Source of the DNA: Mesorhizobium sp. CU3
GTDB taxonomy: Bacteria > Pseudomonadota > Alphaproteobacteria > Rhizobiales > Rhizobiaceae
Reading direction: 5' to 3'
DNA: 64,000 nucleotides
Assembly (NCBI RefSeq): GCF_006442965.1
Contig: NZ_VFWX01000022.1
Span: forward strand, 60,905-124,904
The notes beneath the pieces were generated by a model. It did not search any database and had not been told where the DNA came from. It worked only from the letters and a program-made list of their open reading frames with translations. The position numbers and the translations under genes were made by a program. Of the stretch, positions 24,904 to 33,447 are shown in pieces (position 1 is the first letter of the stretch; each line of letters opens with the position of its first letter).

Positions 24904-25446
24904 ATGCCAGTTGTGCGCGACAAGGACATCGAGGTCCTGTTTTCGGCGTCGGCGATCGCGCGCCGCAATCTCGAGCTCGCCAAGGAAATCGCCGGGCGCG
25001 ACTACCACGACCTTCTGGTGATCTCGATCCTGAAGGGCTCGTTCGTCTTCGCCGCCGACCTGATCCGCGCCATGCATGATGTCGGCCTGTCGCCCGAGGT
25101 GGAGTTCATCTTCATTTCCAGCTACGGCGCCGGCACCACGAGCGGCGAGGTGCGCGTGCTGCGCGACATCGACAACGAGGTCGCCGGCCGCGACGTCCTG
25201 TTGATCGACGACATTCTGGAATCCGGCAAGACGCTGTCCTACACCCGCGACCTGATGATGTCGCGCGGCGCCAAGAGCTGCGCCATCGCGGTGCTGCTCG
25301 ACAAGCGCATGCGCCGCCAGACCTCGCTCAACGCCGACTATGTCGGCTTCGACTGCCCCGACTATTTCGTCGTAGGCTACGGCATGGATGTCGCGCACGC
25401 GTTCCGCGAACTGCCGTTCGTCGGGGTCGTCAAAGGTGATGCCTGA
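24904..25446 (+). CDS. hpt: Hypoxanthine phosphoribosyltransferase
   Basis: A 180-residue type I phosphoribosyltransferase that salvages hypoxanthine (and guanine) with PRPP. The PRPP-binding motif is DVLLIDDILESGKTLSYT near residues 99-116, preceded by the flexible loop ISSYGAGTTSGEVRV and the early ISILKGSFVFAADLIRA. The C-terminal FVVGYGMDVAHAFRELPFVG is characteristic of bacterial Hpt. The start is ATG 24904, shortly after AGGGACAAAAGA. It precedes the CpdR-like regulator by 63 bp. Confidence 0.94.
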   Translation: MPVVRDKDIEVLFSASAIARRNLELAKEIAGRDYHDLLVISILKGSFVFAADLIRAMHDVGLSPEVEFIFISSYGAGTTSGEVRVLRDIDNEVAGRDVLLIDDILESGKTLSYTRDLMMSRGAKSCAIAVLLDKRMRRQTSLNADYVGFDCPDYFVVGYGMDVAHAFRELPFVGVVKGDA

Positions 25447-25509
25447 GTTTCGCGGGGGCACGTAAGATTTTCAGAAAACGTCAACGTTTCGGGGCCATGT
25501 ATTTGCGCC

Positions 25510-25881
25510 ATGGCAAAGCTCCTGATTGTCGAAGACGATGAGTCCGTCCGCACCCTTGCAGCCCGCGCGCTCGAACGCGACGGCCATATAGTGACGATCG
25601 CCAGCGATGGCGCGCAAGGGCTGGAAATGATCCGGCGCGCGGCGGGCGGCTACGATCTGGTGGTGTCCGACATCCGCATGCCGGAGATGGACGGCATCGA
25701 GATGGCGACGGCTGCGGCAAGACAGTTCCCGGCGATGAGGATCATGCTGATGACCGGCTATGCCGACCAGCGCGAACGCGCCGAGGAATTGAACGGCATC
25801 ATCCTCGATGTCGTGCAGAAGCCGTTCACGCTGGCCGAGATCCGCGCCCGTGTCGGCAAGGCATTAAGCTGCTTCGCCTGA
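25510..25881 (+). CDS. cpdR: CpdR-like single-domain response regulator
   Basis: A 123-residue stand-alone receiver domain: acidic pocket VEDDESVR, phospho-acceptor aspartate in DLVVSDIRMPEMDG, threonine in MLMTGYAD and lysine in VVQKPFTLAEIRARV. There is no output domain. In alphaproteobacteria CpdR proteins of this size act as ClpXP adaptor-type regulators of cell-cycle protein turnover when unphosphorylated. The assignment rests on length and the C-terminal form; another stand-alone receiver is possible. It is 63 bp after hpt, and its end overlaps the EamA gene stop. Confidence 0.75.
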   Translation: MAKLLIVEDDESVRTLAARALERDGHIVTIASDGAQGLEMIRRAAGGYDLVVSDIRMPEMDGIEMATAAARQFPAMRIMLMTGYADQRERAEELNGIILDVVQKPFTLAEIRARVGKALSCFA

Positions 25882-26817
25882 GACCGAAGCGGCTGTCGGC
25901 GCGGCACTTCGCCTGCGCTCATTGTTGAGCGCCAGCAGGCCGGCGCCGATGATCAGCGCAGCACCCAGCACCGTCGTCTCGCGCGGCACTTCCGCGAAGA
26001 ACAGAAAACCCCAGAGCGGCGACCACAGGATGCCGGTGTATTCGAAGGTGGCGACGCGGTTGGCCGGCGCCATGCGGTAGGCCTGGGACAACAGGATCAT
26101 GCCTGCGGAAGCGACCAAGCCGCAGGCGGCCATTTTCAGGAAATCCGGCATGGTCGGCCATACCCAGGGCCGCACCAGGAATTCGACGCTCGGATGCGCC
26201 GCATGCGTGATGCCGGCGAGATGGAAGACGATTGTGACGGCCACGGCGCCGCTGAGATAGGCGCCGTTCTGATAGAAGGCCATCACGGTCGATGATTCGG
26301 TGTCGCCGATGCGGCGCGCCATCAGTTGCGAGAAGCCATAGAGGAAGGCCGAGCCGAGCGACAGAAGCGCCGCCCAGTCGAACACGCCGGCGCCGGGGCG
26401 CAGCATGACGAGGACCCCGACAAGGCCGATCAGCACCGTCGCCAGCGTCTTCCACGAGACGCGCTCGCCGAGATAAGGCCCGGCCATCGCCATGATGAAC
26501 AGCGGCGCCATGAAATACAGCGCCACCGCGTCGGCCAGCGGCAAGGCGGCGATCGCCAGGTAGTAGACCGTGTAGGACGAGAACTGGATGAAGGCGCGCA
26601 GCGTCAGCAAGCCTGCCCGCTTCGACAACAGCGCCTTCAGGCCGACATCGGCCTGGACGATGACGATCAGGATCGGCAGCGCGACGATGGCGCGAATCGC
26701 CATAACCTCGGTCACCGGATAGCCGCCGGACACCGCCTTCACCAGCGGATCCTGCAGCGAAAACACCAGCACGCCGAGGCAGAGGCTCAGAATGCCGAGC
26801 ACCATCCGGTTCTGCAT
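25864..26817 (-). CDS. EamA/DMT-family transporter
   Basis: A 317-residue, ten-helix transporter with two EamA domains. The first repeat contains DPLVKAVSGGYPVTEVMAIRAI and LPLADAVALYFMAPLFIMAMAGPYLGERV; the second contains PANRVATFEYTGILWSPLWGFLFFAEVP. The substrate is unknown. It overlaps the convergent CpdR-like gene by 18 bases at their 3' ends. The cluster of hairpins at 26861-27045 follows its start on the upstream side. Confidence 0.87.
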   Translation of the reverse strand: MQNRMVLGILSLCLGVLVFSLQDPLVKAVSGGYPVTEVMAIRAIVALPILIVIVQADVGLKALLSKRAGLLTLRAFIQFSSYTVYYLAIAALPLADAVALYFMAPLFIMAMAGPYLGERVSWKTLATVLIGLVGVLVMLRPGAGVFDWAALLSLGSAFLYGFSQLMARRIGDTESSTVMAFYQNGAYLSGAVAVTIVFHLAGITHAAHPSVEFLVRPWVWPTMPDFLKMAACGLVASAGMILLSQAYRMAPANRVATFEYTGILWSPLWGFLFFAEVPRETTVLGAALIIGAGLLALNNERRRSAAPTAASVSGEAA

Positions 26818-26860
26818 CAGTTTCGGCCCCCCGCGAGCCGTCGTCTTACCCGTGTTTCAC

Positions 26861-26903
26861 GCAATTCCGGACGGAAACCGCGAAGCACTTTTCCTGGAAT
26901 TGC
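26861..26903. repeat. Intergenic palindromic repeat, family A (copy 4)
   Basis: GCAATTCC at 26861-26868 is inverted against GGAATTGC at 26896-26903, with the canonical GGACGGAAACCGC and CACTTTTCCT middle. It is the first of several adjacent hairpins in this non-coding region. Confidence 0.88.
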
Positions 26904-26907
26904 TCCT

Positions 26908-26946
26908 GGAGCAGGATGACGCTTCGTTGAATCGTCATCCTGCTCC
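26908..26946. repeat. Perfect 13-bp inverted repeat (GGAGCAGGATGAC hairpin)
   Basis: GGAGCAGGATGAC at 26908-26920 is exactly inverted by GTCATCCTGCTCC at 26934-26946, with a 13-base loop. It starts five bases after the family A repeat and 14 bases before the next repeat. No gene overlaps it. Confidence 0.85.
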
Positions 26947-26960
26947 AACTCTTGTCGTTT

Positions 26961-27009
26961 GAGCATGATCTTGCCCGAAAACCGGTTCCCACTTTCCGGG
27001 ATCATGCTC
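26961..27009. repeat. Palindromic repeat of the GAGCATGATC type (family D)
   Basis: GAGCATGAT (26961-26969) is exactly inverted by ATCATGCTC (27001-27009), around CCCGAAAACCGGTTCCCACTTTCCGGG. This form is familiar from rhizobial genomes as a dispersed intergenic element; only one copy is seen in this window. Confidence 0.85.
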
Positions 27010-27010
27010 G

Positions 27011-27045
27011 TAAAAAGAACCCGCTACCGTTTTCAGGCAGCGGGT
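27011..27045 (-). terminator. Intrinsic terminator, leftward
   Basis: Seven-base arms ACCCGCT and AGCGGGT (27045-27039 and 27025-27019) close a 13-base loop, and on the minus strand TTCTTTTTA follows directly. No leftward protein gene ends here, so its presence supports a separate short transcript from the region in front of the LysR gene. Confidence 0.7.
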
Positions 27046-27104
27046 ATGAGTGAGGACTCTTCGATTGGTCCGCCGCCGCTTTCGCGGCCACATATCCAAT
27101 GGGT
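27011..27104 (-). ncRNA. Candidate small RNA with a GNRA-capped hairpin and intrinsic terminator
   Basis: Leftward transcription is predicted from a TTGCAA (27139-27134) to GATAGT (27116-27111) promoter with a 17-base spacer, giving a start near 27104. The RNA would fold with ATTGG/CCAAT (27100-27096 and 27068-27064) enclosing GCCGC-GAAA-GCGGC (27088-27075), then end at a terminator: ACCCGCT/AGCGGGT arms (27045-27019) followed by TCTTTTT. The U tract and the GNRA loop exist only on this strand. No open frame of known family lies inside. No expression data. Confidence 0.5.
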
Positions 27105-27174
27105 ATGGCGACTATCCTGTGGTGTTTGACATGTTGCAAACGAATTGGAATGATGCCAGCAATCAGAAATTCTT

Positions 27175-28071
27175 ATGGCGGAATCGATGAAGCCCGTTCT
27201 CGACAGCGACCTTCTGCGCACCTTCGTGGCCGTGGCCGAAACCGGCAATTTCACGCGCGCGGCGGAGAAGGCCGGGCGCACGCAATCGGCCGTCTCCATG
27301 CAGATGAAGAAGCTGGAGGACATGGTCGGCGATGATCTGTTCGAGCGCGGCTCGCGCGGCGTGGTGCTGACGCGCCGCGGCGGCGAGCTGATCGGCAATG
27401 CCCGGCGCATCGTCTCGCTGCTCGACGAGACGGCCGCCTCGCTGGTGGCGCCGCCGCTCGGCGGGCTGGTGCGCATCGGCATTCCGGCCGAATACGGCCG
27501 CTCGATCCTGTCGCGGGCGCTGGGCGAATTCGCCAAGCGGCATCCGCGCGTCGAGGTCACCGTGCGCTATGCGCATTCGGATTCGCAGGTGAGGGCGCTT
27601 GCGGCGGGCGAGCTCGACCTCGCCGTTGTGTTCGAATGGGAAGGCTCTTCGGGCGGCGAGGTGCTGATGCACGATCCGACGGTATGGGTGACCTCGACGC
27701 TGCACCATATGCATGAGGAACGGCCGGTGCCCATTGCGCTCTACAGCCGCAATGGCTGGTGCCGTGACTTCGCCATCAAATCGCTGCACCAGCGCGGTCT
27801 CGACTACCGCGTCGCCTATACCAGCGACACCAATGGCGGGCTGACGCTCGCCGTGACCTCCGGCCTGGCGATCGCGCCGATCTCGCGCAGCAACATTCCG
27901 CCGGACTGCCGGGAACTGACGCCTGCCGACGGGTTCGGCGATATCGATTCGTCCAATGTCGTGCTGCACCGCAATCCGCTGGCGACCGGCGAGGCGATCG
28001 ACGGCATGGAGAACGCGATCCGCGAGGCATTCATGCTGACCAGACAGGCGGCCGCGACGATCGAGCCTTAA
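27175..28071 (+). CDS. LysR-family transcriptional regulator (LrhA-like group)
   Basis: A 298-residue LysR regulator. The DNA-binding helix-turn-helix is LLRTFVAVAETGNFTRAAEKAGRTQSAVSMQMKKLEDMVG, then LFERGSRGVVLTRRG, which is the LrhA/HexA-like form. The effector domain begins GGLVRIGIPAEYGRSILSRAL. The target is unknown. ATG 27187 is an equally plausible start, since it brings the domain closer to the N-terminus and has GGCGGA nearby. The last codons overlap the convergent VOC gene by four bases. Confidence 0.9.
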   Translation: MAESMKPVLDSDLLRTFVAVAETGNFTRAAEKAGRTQSAVSMQMKKLEDMVGDDLFERGSRGVVLTRRGGELIGNARRIVSLLDETAASLVAPPLGGLVRIGIPAEYGRSILSRALGEFAKRHPRVEVTVRYAHSDSQVRALAAGELDLAVVFEWEGSSGGEVLMHDPTVWVTSTLHHMHEERPVPIALYSRNGWCRDFAIKSLHQRGLDYRVAYTSDTNGGLTLAVTSGLAIAPISRSNIPPDCRELTPADGFGDIDSSNVVLHRNPLATGEAIDGMENAIREAFMLTRQAAATIEP

Positions 28072-28439
28072 ATTTGAGATGGTTCGTAGAAGGTCAGTTG
28101 GTTGCCGAAGGGATCAATGACCGTGACTTCCTTCGTCTGCCACGGCGTCGTCTCCAGGCCGGGCCTGTTGAAGCGATATTTCTTGGCCGTCAACTCGCGG
28201 TGCAGGTCGGTGATGTCGACCGCCTCGATGCGGATATGAGTGCCGGGCGAGCCGTCGCCGTGATGCTCGCTCAGATGCAGTTCGCAGCCATCGCGAGCGA
28301 TGCCCATGTAGAGCGGTGCATTGTCGTCGAAACGGTGCTCGAAGCGGACTTCGAAACCGAGGAAGCCGAGATAGAACTCCCGCGCCTTGGCGATGTCGAA
28401 CATGCGCAGGATCGGGGTGACGGCTCCAAGCTTCGGCAT
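28068..28439 (-). CDS. VOC-family protein (glyoxalase/bleomycin-resistance fold)
   Basis: A 123-residue protein with the paired beta-alpha-beta-beta-beta module of the vicinal oxygen chelate superfamily. The opening VTPILRMFDIAKAREFYLGFLGFEVRFEHRF, the central LHLSEHHGDGSPGTHIRIEAVD and the ending VTVIDPFGNQLTFYEP include candidate metal ligands (H, E). It resembles bleomycin-resistance-type proteins (glyoxalase superfamily C-terminal group). The substrate is unknown. It is convergent with the LysR regulator. Confidence 0.86.
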   Translation of the reverse strand: MPKLGAVTPILRMFDIAKAREFYLGFLGFEVRFEHRFDDNAPLYMGIARDGCELHLSEHHGDGSPGTHIRIEAVDITDLHRELTAKKYRFNRPGLETTPWQTKEVTVIDPFGNQLTFYEPSQI

Positions 28440-28473
28440 GGTGTGATTGCGATCCGAGAATGATGCGGGCTGG

Positions 28474-31080
28474 CTATTTCAATTCCAGCAGCCGCTCAAG
28501 ATAGCTGCGCTCGATGTCGGGGCTCAGCGCATTGCCGAGCCGCTTGCGGATGGCGTCGAGGATCTGGCGGGCGCGCTGCACGTCGATCTCGTCGGGAACC
28601 TTGACCGAGTTGCCGTCATCCGGGCCGTTGGTGGCGCGCGGCCGTCCGAGCGGGTCGCGGTCGGCGCCCTGCTGGCGCCCGCCCTGCTCGCTGCCGCCCT
28701 GGTCGCCCTGCATGGCCTGCATCTGCTTCATCATCTCCTTGGCGCCGCGGCGCAGCGCCTCAAGCGCGCGGCCCTGGTGGCCGACCGCCTGGTCGCCCTC
28801 GGCCTCGCCGAGCGACTTTTCGGCATTGCCCATGGATTTGCCGGCCTCGCCGAAGCCTTCATTGGGCTCCATGCCCATGCCTTCGAGACCCTTCTTCAGC
28901 TGGTCGAGCTCGCTCTGCAACTGGCCCTGGCCTTCCTGTAGCTGCTTCAGCGCGTCGGCTAGGTCCTTCGGCGACATTTTCGGCCGTCCGAGCGGATCGC
29001 GATCCTGGCCGGGGCCTGGCCGCTGTTCGTCCTGACCCTGCTGCGGGTCGCCATCCTCGCCAAGCTGCTGGTCGCCATCCTGGCCGCGCTGGCCGCGTTG
29101 CATCTGGTCGAGGCGGAAGGTGTCGTTCATCATCTCCTGCTGGCGGCGCATGATGTCGCCGAGCTTGTCCATCTGCTGGCGCATCTCGCCGTCCTGCTCG
29201 CCGCCCGGCTGCTGGCGGCCGGCCTGCAGGTTGTTCATCATGTCCTGCAGTTCCGACAGAAGCTGCTGGGCCTTGTCGCGATCACCGGATTTGGCGAGCT
29301 TCTCGATCTCGTCCATCATGCGATCGATGTCGCTCTGGCGCAGCTCGCGGCCGTTCTGCTGCATCTGCGGCGCGTTCGGGTTCTGCTGAGCGCGCTGGGC
29401 GAATTCCTGCAGGAACTGGTTCATCGCCTCGCGCAGTTCCTTCATCGCCTTTTCGATCTCTTCGTCGCTGGCGCCGTTCTTGATGGCGTCCTGAAGCGCC
29501 TGCTGCGCCTGGCGAAGCCGCCGCTCGGCGGCCGAGAGATTGCCTTCCTCGATGCCGAGCGCGATCTCCCAGAGGTAGGACACCACGTTGCGCAGCTGAT
29601 CGTCGGTCTCGGAAAGCTTCAGCCGGCTCCTGGCGCTCATGATGGCGAGGTAGTTCGACATGTTGTCGATCGTGTCCTCGGGACGCAGCGTGATGGCGTC
29701 CATCAGGTCGAGCGCGCGCGGCTTGGCGTTGGTGTCGAGCGCGATCAGCCGGCGCTGCTCGAGCACGGCACGCGCCAGCGGGTTGCCGAAGGGACGTTCC
29801 GGCATCGTCCAGGTCTTGGTTTCGCTGGTCGCGGTGTGGCCGGCATCATCGGTGACGCTCAGCGTCAGCTTGATCGTGCTGCCGGCCCAGACATGCTCGG
29901 TCAGGTCCTTGGTGGTCTTGGCGGCGGTCGCCTTGCCGCCGCGGCGCGGCAGCGTCAGCGGCATGTCGGGGGCGCCGTAGAGCGGGTGTGCGTTGGCCTG
30001 CGGCGGATCGGCCAGTTCGAAGACGGCCTTGGCGGAGGCCGCGCCATAATCGTCGTCGATCTGGTAGTTGAGCTCGATCGAGCCGTTGACGGCGCGCTTC
30101 GGCTCGCCGACGAAACGGATCGCCGGCGGCTTGTCGGCGATGACGGCGAAGGCCCAGCGTCCGAGATTGTCCTCGCCGGATTTCAGCGTCAGCGTGCCGT
30201 TTGAGTTCAGCTTGCCGGTGAATTGGCGCACCTTGGGCGCGGTCTGGCTGGCCGGCGCCGGCGTCTTCGGCGCGGCGGGGTCGATGTTGCGGGCATTGCC
30301 GTCCGTGTCGGCATAGCTCAGCGTCTCCTCGCCGTTGCCGCCGGTGACGCGCAGCGACACGTCGCTGCCTTGCGGCACGGTGAAGGTCTGCGCCGCCTGG
30401 TTGGCGTCGGCGGTCAGGAACAGCGGCGGCTTGCCGGTATAGGCGGGCGGCGTCACCCAGGCGTCGATGCGCGGCGGCACCGCATCGCGCGCGGCGCGGG
30501 CGACGAAACCATCGCTGATCCTGCCGCCAAAGGGTCCGAAGGAGAAGGCGAAGGCGGTGACCAGCAAAAGCCCGGCAACGGCGCGCAGGCCCCAGCGGTC
30601 ACGGTCCGGCACGCCGGTGCGCGGCTTGTCGGGGCCGAGGCTGGAGAGCCGCTCGGCCATGCGCTTCTGGTGCTCGCGCCACAATGCCTGCGAAAAGACG
30701 CTGTCGGCGCCGCTTGGGCGGTCGGTCTGCACTTGCACCGGGCTGTGCAGTAATTCGTTCGCCGCTTCGATGCGCCTGTCGACCTCGGCGGCCGACGGCA
30801 GGCGGAAGAAGCGCAGCGGATAGAGAGCGGCAAGCGCCGAGAGAGCGAACAGCGCTAGCAGGCCGATGCGGGCCGCGTCCGGCAGGCGCGCGAAGAGCCC
30901 GAGCCAGGAGAAACTCAGAAACAGGCTGGCGACGATCAAGAGCGGCAGGAGCAGCGGCCAGCCGCGCTCGAAGATCATGGCGGCCCGCGTGGCCAGCCGG
31001 CTGAGCGCCAAGCGCCCGGCCAGGCCGCGTTCACCGCTGGCCAGGCCGCGTTCGTTGCCGGAAGTGGGTCGTTCGGTCAT
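28474..31080 (-). CDS. TIGR02302-type large membrane protein with low-complexity Gln/Asp-rich region
   Basis: An 868-residue protein of the TIGR02302 family found in alphaproteobacteria. Two hydrophobic helix pairs lie near residues 40-90 and one near 165-190. Then comes a long periplasmic beta-rich part (residues 200-450), and finally a helical region from about 480 that includes an extended Q/D/G-rich low-complexity tract (about 585-790, with repeats such as QQGQDEQRPGPG and GDPQQGQ). The function is unknown. The start ATG 31080 has GGAAGGG upstream, giving 868 rather than 875 residues. It is the last gene of the leftward argH-lysA cluster. Confidence 0.85.
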   Translation of the reverse strand: MTERPTSGNERGLASGERGLAGRLALSRLATRAAMIFERGWPLLLPLLIVASLFLSFSWLGLFARLPDAARIGLLALFALSALAALYPLRFFRLPSAAEVDRRIEAANELLHSPVQVQTDRPSGADSVFSQALWREHQKRMAERLSSLGPDKPRTGVPDRDRWGLRAVAGLLLVTAFAFSFGPFGGRISDGFVARAARDAVPPRIDAWVTPPAYTGKPPLFLTADANQAAQTFTVPQGSDVSLRVTGGNGEETLSYADTDGNARNIDPAAPKTPAPASQTAPKVRQFTGKLNSNGTLTLKSGEDNLGRWAFAVIADKPPAIRFVGEPKRAVNGSIELNYQIDDDYGAASAKAVFELADPPQANAHPLYGAPDMPLTLPRRGGKATAAKTTKDLTEHVWAGSTIKLTLSVTDDAGHTATSETKTWTMPERPFGNPLARAVLEQRRLIALDTNAKPRALDLMDAITLRPEDTIDNMSNYLAIMSARSRLKLSETDDQLRNVVSYLWEIALGIEEGNLSAAERRLRQAQQALQDAIKNGASDEEIEKAMKELREAMNQFLQEFAQRAQQNPNAPQMQQNGRELRQSDIDRMMDEIEKLAKSGDRDKAQQLLSELQDMMNNLQAGRQQPGGEQDGEMRQQMDKLGDIMRRQQEMMNDTFRLDQMQRGQRGQDGDQQLGEDGDPQQGQDEQRPGPGQDRDPLGRPKMSPKDLADALKQLQEGQGQLQSELDQLKKGLEGMGMEPNEGFGEAGKSMGNAEKSLGEAEGDQAVGHQGRALEALRRGAKEMMKQMQAMQGDQGGSEQGGRQQGADRDPLGRPRATNGPDDGNSVKVPDEIDVQRARQILDAIRKRLGNALSPDIERSYLERLLELK

Positions 31081-31193
31081 CGGCCCTTCCTGCCCGGGCA
31101 CAATGCCCAGACGTCACGAAGAGAAGAATACCAGCAAACACGGCAAAGGCGAGGCGCGTTCCCAAATCGTGAAGCGGCTGGGGCCGGTTATGA

Positions 31194-32135
31194 TCAGAAA
31201 TTCGCTGGATTCGTGTTGGAACCGCAGACCAGAACGGCGACGCGCTCGCCTTCGGCCGGCGTGTAGCGGCCGGAAAGCATGGCGGCGAAGGCCGCGGCGC
31301 CGCCTGGCTCGGCGATGATTCGCGCCCGGTCCCACAGCGCCTTCTGCGCTGCGGTGATGTCGTCGTCGCTGACCAGGATGGAGCGCTCGACGAAAGCCTC
31401 GGCGATTGGGAACATCATCTCGCCGACGCGCTTCGGCGCCAGCGAATCGGCGGCGACGCCTTCGGCTGGCGCATCGACCGGCTTGCCGGCCTCTAAGGCG
31501 CGGTAAAGCGTCGGCGCGCCTTCGGGCTCGATGGCAATGATGCGGATGCGGCCGGAAAACCATGCGGCGATGCCGCCGATCAGCCCGCCGCCGCCGACGG
31601 CGACGAGAAGCGTGTCGATATCGGGCAGATCGGCCTCGATCTCGAGGCCGAGCGTGCCCTGGCCGAGCAGCGTCTCCTCCTGGTTGAAGGCGTGGATCTG
31701 CAAGGCGCCGGTCTTTTCAGCAAATGCCTCGCTGGCGGCAAGCGCCTCGGCATAGCGCGCGCCGCCGACCACCAGGTCGGCGCCATAGCCACGGATGCGT
31801 TCGAGCTTGGCCGGCGGGCTGACCTCGGGCACGAAGATCGACGCCTTGTGGCCAAGCTTCATCGCGGCATAGGCGACCGCCGCGCCGTGATTGCCGCCCG
31901 AGGCCGCGACGACGCCGGCTTCCGGCACCGGTCGCGTCAGCAGATTGGTGAAGGCGCCGCGCGCCTTGAACGAGCCGGAATGCTGCAGGCATTCGAGCTT
32001 GAGATCGACCGGAAAGGGCGCTTTGCCGAAATCCGCCATGTCGACCCGCATCACCGGCGTGTGGCGCACATAAGGCCGGATGCGCGGTTCGACGGCCGCG
32101 ATGCGCTCGCGCGTGATGGTTTTGGCATCCGGCAT
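31194..32135 (-). CDS. PLP-dependent threonine/serine dehydratase
   Basis: A 313-residue fold-type II PLP enzyme that deaminates threonine or serine to the 2-oxo acid. The PLP lysine is in CLQHSGSFKARGAFTNLL, the asparagine loop is ASGGNHGAAVAYAA, and the glycine phosphate cup is VAVGGGGLIGGIAAW. There is no C-terminal ACT regulatory domain, so it is the short catabolic or biodegradative form, or a serine racemase-like enzyme. It follows lysA by 20 bp with a strong AAGGAG site, so it is inserted between lysA and the TIGR02302 gene. Confidence 0.9.
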   Translation of the reverse strand: MPDAKTITRERIAAVEPRIRPYVRHTPVMRVDMADFGKAPFPVDLKLECLQHSGSFKARGAFTNLLTRPVPEAGVVAASGGNHGAAVAYAAMKLGHKASIFVPEVSPPAKLERIRGYGADLVVGGARYAEALAASEAFAEKTGALQIHAFNQEETLLGQGTLGLEIEADLPDIDTLLVAVGGGGLIGGIAAWFSGRIRIIAIEPEGAPTLYRALEAGKPVDAPAEGVAADSLAPKRVGEMMFPIAEAFVERSILVSDDDITAAQKALWDRARIIAEPGGAAAFAAMLSGRYTPAEGERVAVLVCGSNTNPANF

Positions 32136-32154
32136 GATCTTGCTCCTTGGGCTG

Positions 32155-33423
32155 CTACTTCAGCCAGTCGGGAATAGAATCCAGCCCCAGCAATTCCTCA
32201 TAAGTTTGGCGCGGCCGCACGATATGGAAGCGGTCGCCGTCGACCAGCACTTCCGGCACCAACAGCCTGGTGTTGTAGGTGCCGGCCTGCACCGCGCCGT
32301 AGGCGCCGGCGGTGGCGACGGCGATCAGGTCGCCGGCCTTCAACCTGGGCAGATCGCGGTCGAGGCCGATGAAGTCGCCGGTCTCGCAGACCGGGCCGAC
32401 GACGTCGACCTTCATGCGCGGCGTCGAAGCCGGCGGCTGCACCACCGGCCGGATGTCGTGGAAGGCGTCGTAAAGCGTCGGCCGGATCAAATCGTTCATG
32501 GCGGCATCGACGACGAGGAAGTTCTTGGCGTCGCCTTCCTTCACATAGATGACTTCCGACACCAGGATGCCGGCATTGCCGACGATCAGGCGTCCAGGTT
32601 CGAACATCACCTTGAGGCCGAGCTTGGTGACATGCTTCTTGACGATCTCGGCATAGGCGTCGGGCAGCGGCGGTGGGCTGTTGTCGACGCGGTAGGGTAT
32701 GCCCAGGCCGCCACCAAGATCGACATGCTCGATCGCATGCCCGTCGGCGCGCAGAGTGCCGACCAGCTCGGCCAAGAGCGCGAAGGCGTCGTCGAAGGGC
32801 TGCAACTCGGTGATCTGGCTGCCGATATGGGTGTCGATGCCGGTCACCTTGATGCCGGGCAATTCGGCCGCGCGGGCATAGACCTGGCGGGCTCGCTGCC
32901 AGGCAATGCCGAACTTGTTCTCGGCCTTGCCGGTCGAGATCTTCTTATGCGTCTTGGCATCGACATCCGGGTTGATGCGCAAGGAGATCGGCGCCACCTT
33001 GCCGAGCGCCGCGGCTCGGGCCGAGAGCAATTCGAGCTCAGGCTCGGATTCGACGTTGAAGCAGAGAATGCCGGCGTTGAGGGCAAAATCCATTTCGCGC
33101 GCGGTCTTGCCGACGCCGGAAAACAGGATCTTGCTGGCCGGAATGCCGGCGGCCAGAGCGCGGCGCAACTCGCCTTCCGAGACCACGTCGGCGCCGGCGC
33201 CTTGCCTGGCCAGCGTCTTCAGCACCGCAAGGTTGGAATTCGCCTTCATGGCGTAGCAGACCAGCGCGTCGAGGCCGGCGAAAGCCTCCTTGAAGACGCG
33301 GAAATGCCTGGTCAGCGTCGCCGTCGAATAGCAGTAGAAGGGCGTGCCGACTGCGGCTGCGATATCGGGGATGGCGACGTCCTCGGCATGGAGCACGCCG
33401 TCGCGGTAATCGAAATGGTTCAC
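32155..33423 (-). CDS. lysA: Diaminopimelate decarboxylase
   Basis: A 422-residue fold-type III PLP enzyme that decarboxylates meso-diaminopimelate to lysine. PLP binds at the lysine in CYAMKANSN near residues 57-65. HIGSQI, HVDLGGGLGIPY, EPGRLIVGNAGI and the second-subunit cysteine in GPVCETGDF are all present in order. The start is GTG 33423, which encodes NHFDYRDGVLHAEDV after the initiator and is the normal N-terminus. It lies between the small lipoprotein and the Thr/Ser dehydratase in one leftward unit. Confidence 0.96.
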   Translation of the reverse strand: MNHFDYRDGVLHAEDVAIPDIAAAVGTPFYCYSTATLTRHFRVFKEAFAGLDALVCYAMKANSNLAVLKTLARQGAGADVVSEGELRRALAAGIPASKILFSGVGKTAREMDFALNAGILCFNVESEPELELLSARAAALGKVAPISLRINPDVDAKTHKKISTGKAENKFGIAWQRARQVYARAAELPGIKVTGIDTHIGSQITELQPFDDAFALLAELVGTLRADGHAIEHVDLGGGLGIPYRVDNSPPPLPDAYAEIVKKHVTKLGLKVMFEPGRLIVGNAGILVSEVIYVKEGDAKNFLVVDAAMNDLIRPTLYDAFHDIRPVVQPPASTPRMKVDVVGPVCETGDFIGLDRDLPRLKAGDLIAVATAGAYGAVQAGTYNTRLLVPEVLVDGDRFHIVRPRQTYEELLGLDSIPDWLK

Positions 33424-33447
33424 GTCACTTGGTTCCGGAGATCGAGG

